NCBI GenBank assembly: GCA_029561105.1
Contig: JAKQJQ010000033.1
Span: 1-39,010, forward strand
Direction: 5' to 3'
From: Bacteroidota bacterium
Lineage (GTDB): Bacteria > Bacteroidota > Bacteroidia > Flavobacteriales > Flavobacteriaceae
DNA: 39,010 bases
Of this stretch, positions 32,012 to 39,010 are shown one piece after another. The notes under the pieces were generated by a model. That model saw only the letters and a program-made list of their open reading frames with translations, did not search any database and was not told the origin of the DNA. The position numbers were made by a program, and so were the translations under genes. Each line of letters starts with the position of its first letter. Position 1 is the first letter of the stretch.

Positions 32012-34000
32012 ATGACAAGCAACTCAGATTTTGGCAGCATTTCATTTGATTTACCAAAAAATCAATCGAATGTGATTAAAGTAATAGGAGTAGGCGGCGG
32101 CGGAAGCAACGCCATCAATCACATGTTCAAGCAAGGCATCAAAGGCGTAGACTTTATCGTTTGCAATACCGATGCACAAGCCTTGCAAAACAGCGCGGTA
32201 CCAAACAAAATCCAATTGGGAATGCACCTGACAGAAGGACTCGGCGCTGGTGCCAATCCAGAAGTTGGGCAACAATCGGCCATTGAAAGCATCTCAGAAA
32301 TCGAGAAAATGCTCGACACCAACACCAAGATGGTTTTCATCACTGCCGGAATGGGCGGCGGAACCGGAACCGGTGCGGCTCCTGTAATTGCGCAATTGGC
32401 CAAAGAGCGCGACATTCTTACGGTGGGTATCGTTACGATTCCGTTCCAGTTTGAAGGAAAAGTGCGTTCGGATCAGGCATTGCTCGGCGTTGAAAAATTG
32501 CGCAAACAAGTCGATTCGTTAATTGTCATCAACAACAACAAACTACGTGAAGTATACGGAAACTTAGGCTTCAAAGCCGGTTTCTCTAAAGCCGATGAAG
32601 TGTTGGCTACTGCGTCTCGCGGTATCGCCGAAGTCATCACGCACCACTACACGCAAAACATTGACTTAAAAGACGCGAAAACCGTATTGTCGAACTCAGG
32701 AACCGCCATTATGGGTTCTGCAACCGCCATCGGTGACAACCGCGCCAAAGAAGCCATTATCGCTGCTTTGGATTCACCATTGCTCAACGACAACAAAATT
32801 TCTGGTGCCAAAAACGTATTGTTGCTTATCGTTTCGGGAACCAACGAGATCACGATTGACGAAATCGGAGAAATCAACGACCACATCCAAACCGAGGCTG
32901 GTTTCAACGCCAACATCATCATGGGTGTAGGTGAAGACGAGTCTTTAGGAGATTCTATCGCCGTGACCATCATCGCTACGGGTTTCAACGTAGAACAACA
33001 GAACGAAATCGTCAATACCGAGCCAAAAAAAATTATCCACTCACTTGACGGTGAGCAAAAATTAGAGCGCGACCTCATGAGCAAGCCGGTTGCCTCGTTT
33101 CAGGTAGAAGCCGAGGTAGTCGTGCCCGAAGTAAAAGCACAAACCGAGGAGAAAATCGTTTTTGAATTGATCGAAGACGAACTCCCAGCCGTTGCCGCGG
33201 TAGAAGCCATCGTAGAAGAACCTGTTTTAGATACCAACGAACTCATCATCATCTCAGAATTCATCAAGAATCTCGACGTGACTTTTGAGATCGTATCGCC
33301 AGAGCAACCACTCGACTTTACCTTCACCGCACCGGTCACCGAAGTGAAAAACGTCGCCGAGATTAAAGTGACCGATCACATAGAAGTCAAAGAAGAGCAA
33401 GCTGCGTTTTCATTCGATTTGCCCATCGCAAAACCAGAAGTCAACGAGCCGTTTATCGACGAGAACAAAATCCTTTTCGAGCTCACCAACGAAACCAAAA
33501 ACATCAAGGTCAACGAGCCTGTAGAATTTGTTCCGGTAACCGAGGTGAACGAAAACGGCGTCATCAAATATTCGCTGGAGGAATACATGGAAATCGAGAA
33601 CGAATTGCTCAATTCTAAACCGGTTGAAACGACGGCCGAGCCTATCCAGGAAGAGCTCAACATCACGATGAAAAAAACTGAGGAGCCAAAAGCAGAAATC
33701 CCGTCTAACTTCTCTGCCGCGTTCGAGGAAGTTTCGCCCATGGAAATGTCTATCGAAGAAAGCCTTAAATTCCGCGCCGACGAAAGAAGACGCAAATTAA
33801 AAGAGTTCAATTACAAGTTCCACAACAACCCATCGCGTATGGAGGAACTCGAGAAAGAACCCGCTTACAAAAGGTTAGGGGTTGACATCACCAGCCAGCC
33901 GCAAACCAACAGCAACTCACGCACCTCACTAGGAACAGACAGCAACGACGACATCCAGTTGCGCTCCAACAATTCGTTCCTGCACGATAACGTTGATTAA
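32012..34000 (+). CDS. ftsZ: cell division protein FtsZ, long C-terminal extension
   Basis: 662 aa tubulin-like GTPase forming the Z ring. The GTPase fold occupies residues 1 to about 325, with GVGGGGSNAINHM, the tubulin signature GMGGGTGTGAAP (about 112-123) and the T7 synergy loop NIDLKDAKTVL with its catalytic acidic residues. The remaining 335 residues greatly exceed the roughly 60-residue tail of E. coli FtsZ. They are acidic and Glu/Val/Pro-rich with short motif-like pieces, plus a basic RADERRRKLKEFNYKF segment. They end in DIQLRSNNSFLHDNVD, a likely conserved C-terminal peptide for FtsA binding. It is the last dcw gene, before a strong terminator. Confidence 0.97.
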   Translation: MTSNSDFGSISFDLPKNQSNVIKVIGVGGGGSNAINHMFKQGIKGVDFIVCNTDAQALQNSAVPNKIQLGMHLTEGLGAGANPEVGQQSAIESISEIEKMLDTNTKMVFITAGMGGGTGTGAAPVIAQLAKERDILTVGIVTIPFQFEGKVRSDQALLGVEKLRKQVDSLIVINNNKLREVYGNLGFKAGFSKADEVLATASRGIAEVITHHYTQNIDLKDAKTVLSNSGTAIMGSATAIGDNRAKEAIIAALDSPLLNDNKISGAKNVLLLIVSGTNEITIDEIGEINDHIQTEAGFNANIIMGVGEDESLGDSIAVTIIATGFNVEQQNEIVNTEPKKIIHSLDGEQKLERDLMSKPVASFQVEAEVVVPEVKAQTEEKIVFELIEDELPAVAAVEAIVEEPVLDTNELIIISEFIKNLDVTFEIVSPEQPLDFTFTAPVTEVKNVAEIKVTDHIEVKEEQAAFSFDLPIAKPEVNEPFIDENKILFELTNETKNIKVNEPVEFVPVTEVNENGVIKYSLEEYMEIENELLNSKPVETTAEPIQEELNITMKKTEEPKAEIPSNFSAAFEEVSPMEMSIEESLKFRADERRRKLKEFNYKFHNNPSRMEELEKEPAYKRLGVDITSQPQTNSNSRTSLGTDSNDDIQLRSNNSFLHDNVD

Positions 34001-34020
34001 CTAACTCAAATCAATTGCTG

Positions 34021-34062
34021 ATAACCCGAAAATTTCCTCAAGTTTTCGGGTTATTTTTTTTA
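34021..34062 (+). terminator. rho-independent terminator of the dcw operon
   Basis: ATAACCCGAAAA (34021-34032) pairs perfectly with TTTTCGGGTTAT (34043-34054) around a 10-base loop, followed by TTTTTTTTAT. Confidence 0.95.
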
Positions 34063-34083
34063 TATTCGCACTCAGAATTTTTT

Positions 34084-34225
34084 GGGCCCGAATCCGGCTG
34101 TACGCTGCAAGCTTTTGTTCCAAAATGCTTTTTTTCTCCAACCATAAAGCGCTTCCTTTGGTCGCGTTTCTGCTTGAGCAAAAAATGCATTTTCTCCAAA
34201 AGGCTTTCCGCTGCCATCCGGGGCC
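34084..34225 (+). repeat. dispersed hairpin repeat, copy 4
   Basis: About 142 bp from GGGCCCGAATCCGGCTGTACG to CTGCCATCCGGGGCC. It is closely similar to copy 2 (10871) in both ends and centre, with AAAATGC/GCATTTT inverted around a variable loop. It lies between the ftsZ terminator and yqeY. The bases 34226-34310 that follow hold short ATCAATTGTCAATT-type repeats and presumably the yqeY promoter. Confidence 0.85.
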
Positions 34226-34310
34226 AAGCTCCAACAACCCAAGGACAATCCAGGTAATTATCAATTGTCCACTATCATTATGATTTATCAATTGTCAATT
34301 ATCAATTAAT

Positions 34311-34760
34311 ATGAGTTTATCAATACAAATCATGGACGAGATCAAAAACGCCATGAGAGCCAAAGATACCGTCGCCCTCGAAGCCTTGCGCTCCATCAAA
34401 TCAGAATTGTTGCTTGCGCAAACCGCATCAGGAAACAAGGAAGAAATCTCTGCAGACGACGAGATAAAATTGCTGCAACGCCTTGTCAAAACCCGTAAGG
34501 AAAGTGCACGCATCTTCACCGAACAAAACCGCCCCGACCTTGCCGAGCCAGAATTGGCGCAGATCGCCGTGATAGAGAAGTTTCTTCCTGCACAACTCAG
34601 CGAAGCAGAAGTAGAAGCGGTAGTCGCTAAGATTATCGCAGAAACCGGTGCCTCGGGTATCGCCTCAATGGGTAAAGTCATGGGCCTTGCCAGTGCCCAA
34701 CTCGGTGGCACCGCCGAAGGCAAAACCATTTCAACAATTGTAAAAAAACTATTGACCTAA
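34311..34760 (+). CDS. GatB/YqeY domain-containing protein
   Basis: 149 aa. It is a stand-alone homologue of the C-terminal tRNA-binding tail domain of GatB, the amidotransferase B subunit. It starts MSLSIQIMDEIKNAMRAKD and has the family block LEALRSIKSELLLAQT, LLQRLVKTRKESARIF and IEKFLPAQLSEAEVEAVVAKIIAETGASGIASMGKVMG. The protein is small, helical and cytoplasmic. Its precise role is not established in the family. The stop is 10 bases before the tRNA-Arg gene, so the two may be read together. Confidence 0.93.
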   Translation: MSLSIQIMDEIKNAMRAKDTVALEALRSIKSELLLAQTASGNKEEISADDEIKLLQRLVKTRKESARIFTEQNRPDLAEPELAQIAVIEKFLPAQLSEAEVEAVVAKIIAETGASGIASMGKVMGLASAQLGGTAEGKTISTIVKKLLT

Positions 34761-34770
34761 ACGTCAAAAC

Positions 34771-34842
34771 GGCTGCGTAGTTCAACGGATAGAATGTCAG
34801 ATTCCGGTTCTGATGATGGAGGTTCGAGTCCTCTCGCGGTCA
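34771..34842 (+). tRNA. tRNA-Arg (anticodon CCG)
   Basis: A complete cloverleaf can be drawn. The acceptor GGCTGCG pairs with CGCGGTC, including two G-U pairs, with discriminator A. The D stem is GTTC/GAAT, and the anticodon stem TCAGA/TCTGA carries the loop TTCCGGT with anticodon CCG. The T stem is GGAGG/CCTCT with loop TTCGAGT. CCA is not encoded. The 3' end runs into the repeat array at 34911. Confidence 0.95.
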
Positions 34843-34850
34843 CGAATAAA

Positions 34851-34908
34851 TAGAAAAGTCCAAAAAGAAAAGAAAGCTCGCTTTCAATTTTCTTTTTGGA
34901 CTTTTCTA
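34851..34908 (+). terminator. long perfect hairpin behind tRNA-Arg, probable terminator
   Basis: The 21-base arm 34851-34871 is exactly complementary to 34888-34908. GAAAG/CTTTC extends it inward around a CTCG tetraloop, with only AA unpaired on one side. The T-rich right arm and following TTTTC suit termination. Confidence 0.75.
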
Positions 34909-34910
34909 TT

Positions 34911-35461
34911 TTCAGCGCGGAGCGCTATGAGGAACGGCGCAGCCGATTCCTCTCGTGACTGTTGACGATTAGACAAATCTCTTTTTCAATTTCTTTTTTG
35001 GCCTTCGGCTTTTTCAGCGCGGAGCGCTATAAGGAACGGCGCAGCCGATTCCTCTCGTGACTGTTGACGATTAAATAAATCTCCCTTTCAATTTGCTTGG
35101 CGTTCGGCATTTTCAGCGCGGAGCGCTGTGAGCAGTGGCGCAGCCGATTCCTCTCGCGATTTGTTGATTGGAGATAAATTTCCTTTTCAATTTGCTTTTT
35201 TTGGCCTTCGGCTTTTTCAGCGCGGAGCGCTATGAGGAACGGCGCAGCCGATTCCTCTCGTGATTGTTGACGATTAGACAAATCTCCCTTTCAATTTACT
35301 TGGCGTTCGGCATTTTCAGCGCGGAGCGCTATGAGCAGCAGAGCAGCCGATTCCTCTCGTGATTGTAGACGATTAGGCAAATCTCGCTTTCAATTTCTTC
35401 TTTCTGTCTTTTGCTTTTTCAGGGTAGAATGCCGTAATGAAAGGCGCTCTCGTTTTCTCTC
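34911..35461 (+). repeat. tRNA-linked tandem repeat array, five units of about 100 bp plus a degenerate sixth
   Basis: Units start with TTCAGCGCGGAGCGCT at 34911, 35013, 35112, 35216 and 35315 (periods 102, 99, 104, 99), with a decayed sixth at 35418. Each unit has hairpin 1 (AGCGC-GGA-GCGCT). In the better units this is followed by hairpin 2 (GAGGAA-CGGC-GCA-GCCG-A-TTCCTC). Next come CTCGTGA, a GACGATTAGACAAATCTC-like stretch, CTTTCAATTT and a spacer that alternates between GGCCTTCGGCTTT and GGCGTTCGGCATT. The CCTCTCG-to-CAATTT part also aligns with the tRNA 3' end and tail (34830-34890), which looks like unit zero. No gene is supported here or in the rest of the gap to 35508. Confidence 0.9.
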
Positions 35462-35508
35462 GCAAAAAGAAGCCTACATTAGATTTCACTGAAAAGCCAT
35501 CATCCCAA

Positions 35509-36237
35509 TCACAAACTATAACCAAACAAAAACACTATCGCCATAAACACAATCACAAAAGCTGCCAAAAAGATCAAATGGCTCAAAATAGAAAGCGCGA
35601 GTACCTTGGCTTTGCTTAACTTATTGAAAAATTGAAAATTGGTCCAATATATCAGGACGATGTCTAACACATACAACCACAACATGACGGTTTTGATCGT
35701 TGGGGTTGCGTTGAAATGCAAAACAACAGGAAAGGTTACGATATGAAGCAGCAAACGCTGTGAAGCTTTAAATGTATTCAGCACAAATAACTCAATATAA
35801 TTGTATCCTTGGCTTTTAAAACTCACATACGTACCAAGCGTGTAGAGCGGAATCGTAGCCAAAGTCAACCATGAATAATGCTGGGCCATCCAGTTGTTGA
35901 GGACCTGGTCTGGTTTAGGGATTTCGGTCCCATTGGTTTTAAATAGGTTAAGGTCATAGGAATGGTATAACAAACCATAAGTAGTGGCCAGTACAATGAC
36001 CAATGAAATTGGCTTAAAATGGCTGACTCTTTTTCCTTCAATGAACTCGCGGATGGAATGTCCGGGCCGCAAGTACAATTCCTTGGCCGAATAATACATC
36101 CCTTTGTCAAAATGAAACAAACCGTGCTGGACGTCATGCCAGAGAAAATGCGCATTGAGTTTGTGCGTTTGTGCCGATTGTCCGCAATTGTTGCAGAAGT
36201 TTCCTTCAAAGATGGTATGGCAATTTTTGCAGGTCAT
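35509..36237 (-). CDS. DUF3667 domain-containing membrane protein
   Basis: 242 aa from the ATG at 36237 (MTCKNCHTIFEGNFCNNCGQ); the frame extends one codon further to a TTG. The N-terminus is a zinc-ribbon with Cys3, Cys6, Cys15 and Cys18. A conserved cytoplasmic block follows (FLWHDVQHGLFHFDKGMYYSAKELYLRPGHSIREFIEGKRVSHF in short pieces). Then come about five hydrophobic segments (about 76-92, 120-138, 162-176, 182-198, 212-240). This is the standard DUF3667 layout, common in Bacteroidetes. The function is unknown. It stands alone next to the tRNA-linked array and its C-terminal end faces it. Confidence 0.88.
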   Translation of the reverse strand: MTCKNCHTIFEGNFCNNCGQSAQTHKLNAHFLWHDVQHGLFHFDKGMYYSAKELYLRPGHSIREFIEGKRVSHFKPISLVIVLATTYGLLYHSYDLNLFKTNGTEIPKPDQVLNNWMAQHYSWLTLATIPLYTLGTYVSFKSQGYNYIELFVLNTFKASQRLLLHIVTFPVVLHFNATPTIKTVMLWLYVLDIVLIYWTNFQFFNKLSKAKVLALSILSHLIFLAAFVIVFMAIVFLFGYSL

Positions 36238-36439
36238 CAACTCATTGTTATACTATACGGGTTGAAGCTACAATTTTTTTGTTATTTCTCGGGGTTTTGC
36301 GATAAAAATTTGGTTCCGATTGCTTTCTTATTGATGTAGTTTTTTTCCTTTCAATTAAATCATTTAAAGCCCAAGTTAGGGTAAGTCCAATCAAGGCTGT
36401 TTCATAAACAACCCGCTCTCGTTAACGTTGAAAAAACAG

Positions 36440-36447
36440 TATATTTG
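36440..36447 (+). promoter_or_regulatory. putative -7 element of the T9SS-exported protein gene
   Basis: TATATTTG matches TAnnTTTG exactly, 18 bases before the ATG at 36466. The rest of the gap 36238-36465 shows no gene. Confidence 0.55.
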
Positions 36448-36465
36448 ATTCAAATACAAACCGCT

Positions 36466-39010
36466 ATGAAAAAACAACTACTTCTGCTTGTATGCATTTT
36501 AATCGGCCAGTTTGGCTTTGCGCTTGACACGAGCCTTCCGCCAACGGCTGTTATTTCCTATAATACGCCCATCTGTAACGATAATCCAAATGAACAAGCG
36601 GTGGTGATTACCGGCACGGGGAACTACACCGGTGGGATTTATGCGGCCACACCGATCGGGTTATCCATTTCGCCGAACACAGGAACAATCAACCCGATGT
36701 TGAGTGTTGCGGGTATTTACCAGGTGACGTATACGATCCCGGCTGGTGTTGACCCGGAATTACAGGTAATGACCACGGTACAAATTCTACCTGTGCCCCA
36801 TGCAGGCAACGACGGGAACACAACGGTTTGCAGTACATCAACTGGCGTCATCGATCTGTTTTCGCTGATTTTAGGCGAGCAGGCAGGCGGAACCTGGACA
36901 AGAACTGCGGGTACCGGCGGCACATTCAACGCCATTGCAGGTGTGTTTACTCCTGCGTTCGGCGCGACGACCTCGACCTTTACTTATACCGTAAACGGTA
37001 TTTTTCCCTGTGTTAACGACGTAAGCACTGCAACGGTTACGATTAACCAACAGCCCATCGCCGGATATGGAGGCGCTGTTTCTGTATGCAACACCGATGC
37101 AACTCCAATAAGCCTCTCGGATATCTTATATGGCGAGCAGCCCGGAGGGACGTGGGCGAGGACTTCGGGAACCGGCGGTTCATTGAACGTTGCGACTGGT
37201 GTTTTTACGCCTGCTCCCGGAAGTACAACGAGCAGCGACTTTGTTTATACCGTGACAGGACCTCCGCCTTGCTCAACCAACACCGCGATGGTCACACTGA
37301 ATTTTGGGACAGAAATAACAATTATCGATACATTTCCCGATGTTACAGAGTGTATGTCATATGTATTGCCAACGCTTCAAAATGGGAATTACTACACCGG
37401 ACCCGGCGGTACCGGGCAAATGCTGCAACCGGGAACCGAGATCCCGTGGAGCCAAACCATTTATGTTTATGTGCAGTCTGGGAACTGTTCTGGCGAAGTA
37501 TCTTTCAATGTGACTATAACGCCGATGAGCATACCAATTTTTGATCCGATACCGCCAATTTGTGCGGGATCTATTGCACCTAACTTGCCTACAGTTTCAT
37601 CAAATGGAATTGTAGGAACCTGGACACCCGCTACGGTTGATACATGGTTGCCTGCAACATATACTTTTATGCCAGATTTTGGTACCGACTTTTGCTCCGA
37701 AATTTATACTTTTACGACAACCATCGTGAACTGTTTCGGAATCAGTTTGAATGCTTTTCTTGATCTCGATGCAGACGGTATAAAGGATAACGGTGAGCCC
37801 GATTTCCCATTGGGACAGTTTCATTTTGAAAGAAACAACGATGGTGTTATTCACAATGTGTTATCGCCCACCGGGAATTGTGAGATTGGCAACTATAACC
37901 TTACTGATACTTTTGATGTGAGTTTTTCAATAGCATCGCCCGACGACGTGCGATACCAAGTCACAACGGAAGCATACTATAATATTAGCGCTTCAGAGAT
38001 TCCACAAACCTATAATTTTCCCGTAACCGTAGTACAGGTTTATAGTGCTCTTTCGGTAACATTTAGCCCAAGTGGTTTTCCGCGCGCCGGCAACAATTGG
38101 AGAAATTGGATTTCCTACACTAACCAAGGGAATACAGCTATAGCTAGTGGTACAATTAATTTTACCCATGACCCGATACTCACTTTAGATGCTAATAATA
38201 GTCCTGAAGTCATTCCAACGTCCAACGGCTGTACTTACAATTTTACCGATCTGGCACCTTTCGAAACGAGACATCTTCGGGTTGAACTAATAGTTCCGGC
38301 AATACCCACGGTGTCGTTGGGGCAATTTATAATGAACTCAGTTATTGCGAGTGCGGGCAACTTGTCGGATAGCGCGAGCTTGAGTGCCCCGATCGTAAAC
38401 TCCTACGACCCGAATGACAAGGTAGAAAACCACGGAGGAAAAATTGTTTTTGCCGATTTTACGGCCGACGATTACCTCTATTACACGATTCGTTTTGAGA
38501 ACACCGGAAACGCCGATGCCTTTGACGTAAGGATCAACGATGTACTCGATGCCCAACTCGACGAAAGCACCGTAAAACTCGTTTCGGGCAGCCATCCGTA
38601 TGTGTTGGAAAGAATGGGAAGCGAGCTGAATTTTGTATTTGCCGATATCAACCTGCCGCCATCGGTAGCAGATACCGAGATCGGGAAAGGCTATGTGAGC
38701 TTTAAGGTAAAACCCAAAGCGGGTTATGCCGTTGGCGATATTATACCAAATGCTGCTTCGATTTATTTCGATACCAATCCGGCCATCGATACCAACACCT
38801 TCAACACCGAGTTCGTGACGAACTTAGCGAAAACGGATTTTGACAACAGTTCTTTTGTACTTTATCCGAATCCGGCCAACACGGCATTCCGAATCCAATC
38901 AAATAAAAACACACCAGTCGATTTGATTCGAATTTTTGACCTGCTTGGCAAATTAGTGTTGTCTGAAGAGCCAAAATCGGAGGGAAGTATTGGTGTTCAA
39001 TCCCTCGATG
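36466..39010 (+). CDS. large secreted protein with Ig-like repeats and a T9SS type A sorting domain, 3' end cut
   Basis: 848 codons are open to the window edge with no stop. The signal peptide is MKKQLLLLVCILIGQFGFA. Two related modules of about 86 residues follow (from about 113 and 199), each with a GEQ.GGTW.R..GTGG core and a VFTPA...T..F.YTV strand, typical of Bacteroidetes adhesin-like repeats. Further beta-rich segments include SLNAFLDLDADGIKDNGEPD and a DUF11/DUF7619-like module (YDPNDKVENHGG, YTIRFENTGNADAFDVRI, about 645-780). The C-terminus (about 798 on) has LYPNPANTAF and IRIFDLLGKLVL, the T9SS type A sorting signal, so only about 15-20 residues should be missing. It is probably a surface or secreted protein; its ligand is unknown. 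Confidence 0.88.
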   Translation, partial: MKKQLLLLVCILIGQFGFALDTSLPPTAVISYNTPICNDNPNEQAVVITGTGNYTGGIYAATPIGLSISPNTGTINPMLSVAGIYQVTYTIPAGVDPELQVMTTVQILPVPHAGNDGNTTVCSTSTGVIDLFSLILGEQAGGTWTRTAGTGGTFNAIAGVFTPAFGATTSTFTYTVNGIFPCVNDVSTATVTINQQPIAGYGGAVSVCNTDATPISLSDILYGEQPGGTWARTSGTGGSLNVATGVFTPAPGSTTSSDFVYTVTGPPPCSTNTAMVTLNFGTEITIIDTFPDVTECMSYVLPTLQNGNYYTGPGGTGQMLQPGTEIPWSQTIYVYVQSGNCSGEVSFNVTITPMSIPIFDPIPPICAGSIAPNLPTVSSNGIVGTWTPATVDTWLPATYTFMPDFGTDFCSEIYTFTTTIVNCFGISLNAFLDLDADGIKDNGEPDFPLGQFHFERNNDGVIHNVLSPTGNCEIGNYNLTDTFDVSFSIASPDDVRYQVTTEAYYNISASEIPQTYNFPVTVVQVYSALSVTFSPSGFPRAGNNWRNWISYTNQGNTAIASGTINFTHDPILTLDANNSPEVIPTSNGCTYNFTDLAPFETRHLRVELIVPAIPTVSLGQFIMNSVIASAGNLSDSASLSAPIVNSYDPNDKVENHGGKIVFADFTADDYLYYTIRFENTGNADAFDVRINDVLDAQLDESTVKLVSGSHPYVLERMGSELNFVFADINLPPSVADTEIGKGYVSFKVKPKAGYAVGDIIPNAASIYFDTNPAIDTNTFNTEFVTNLAKTDFDNSSFVLYPNPANTAFRIQSNKNTPVDLIRIFDLLGKLVLSEEPKSEGSIGVQSLD

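Noticed and set aside
34001-34291. Minus-strand open frame between ftsZ and yqeY
   Set aside because: It reads through the dcw terminator hairpin and dispersed repeat copy 4 and has no protein-like features.
34830-34842. tRNA 3' end as an att site of an integrated element
   Set aside because: No integrase, no exact long direct repeat and no cargo genes are seen. The similarity in the array is short and periodic rather than a pair of att copies.
35027-35281. Minus-strand open frame of 84 codons across the repeat array
   Set aside because: It is a translation of the repeats themselves, highly charged and repetitive, with no start signal. The frame depends on unit lengths that vary by 2-5 bases.
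34911-35461. CRISPR array
   Set aside because: Units are about 100 bp with diverged repeats and similar, not unique, spacers. No cas genes are present and the conserved part is longer than any CRISPR repeat.

Overview
The window looks like a chromosomal segment of a member of the Flavobacteriaceae, probably Flavobacterium or a close relative (inference). The signs are a nadE-gldB-gldC gliding-motility locus, a secreted protein ending in a type IX secretion (T9SS) type A sorting domain, a DUF3667 protein, the Bacteroidetes-type -7 promoter element TAnnTTTG before many genes, and a division/cell-wall (dcw) cluster that lacks murF and ddl. The gene content is almost entirely core housekeeping. 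No phage, integrase, transposase or CRISPR array is visible.

Layout. 1-3.3 kb: partial dipeptidase E (minus), two tandem secreted paralogues of unknown function, tatA and a PAP2 phosphatase. 3.4-7 kb: O-methyltransferase (minus) divergent from rlmN, then two tandem paralogous lipoproteins (minus). 7-8.4 kb: polyprenyl synthetase followed by a 400-base gap holding a candidate structured RNA that may be 6S-Flavo-like. 8.4-10.8 kb: an operon of an ECF-like sigma factor, a putative membrane anti-sigma protein and a putative outer-membrane protein. 11.1-13.1 kb: dnaG, whose product has lost its zinc-finger ligands. 13.2-17.6 kb: response regulator and nadE (minus), gldB-gldC (plus), engB and an alpha/beta hydrolase (minus). 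17.9-34 kb: one long plus-strand dcw cluster, mraZ-rsmH-ftsL-ftsI-murE-mraY-murD-ftsW-murG-murC-ftsQ-ftsA-ftsZ, preceded by a four-box MraZ-type operator and closed by a strong terminator. 34.3-34.9 kb: yqeY and tRNA-Arg(CCG). 34.9-35.5 kb: an array of about 100-bp repeats directly behind the tRNA. 35.5-39 kb: a DUF3667 protein (minus) and a large T9SS-exported protein that runs off the window.

How the genes work together. The dcw cluster covers most of the cytoplasmic steps of peptidoglycan precursor synthesis (MurE, MurD, MurC, MraY, MurG), the septal synthase pair FtsW/FtsI, the FtsQ/FtsL connector and the FtsA/FtsZ ring. MraZ probably autoregulates it. Most gene junctions overlap or nearly touch. 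The three longest junctions (murD-ftsW, ftsW-murG, murG-murC) are all filled with 7-bp-periodic repeats.

The least explained material is non-coding: (i) the tRNA-Arg-linked repeat array, (ii) a dispersed hairpin repeat with four copies, all in one orientation, (iii) heptad repeats at operon junctions and in the dnaG leader, and (iv) three nearly palindromic TAnnTTTG/CAAAnnTA sites that look like face-to-face promoters. All calls come from reading the sequence; no database or folding program was run.
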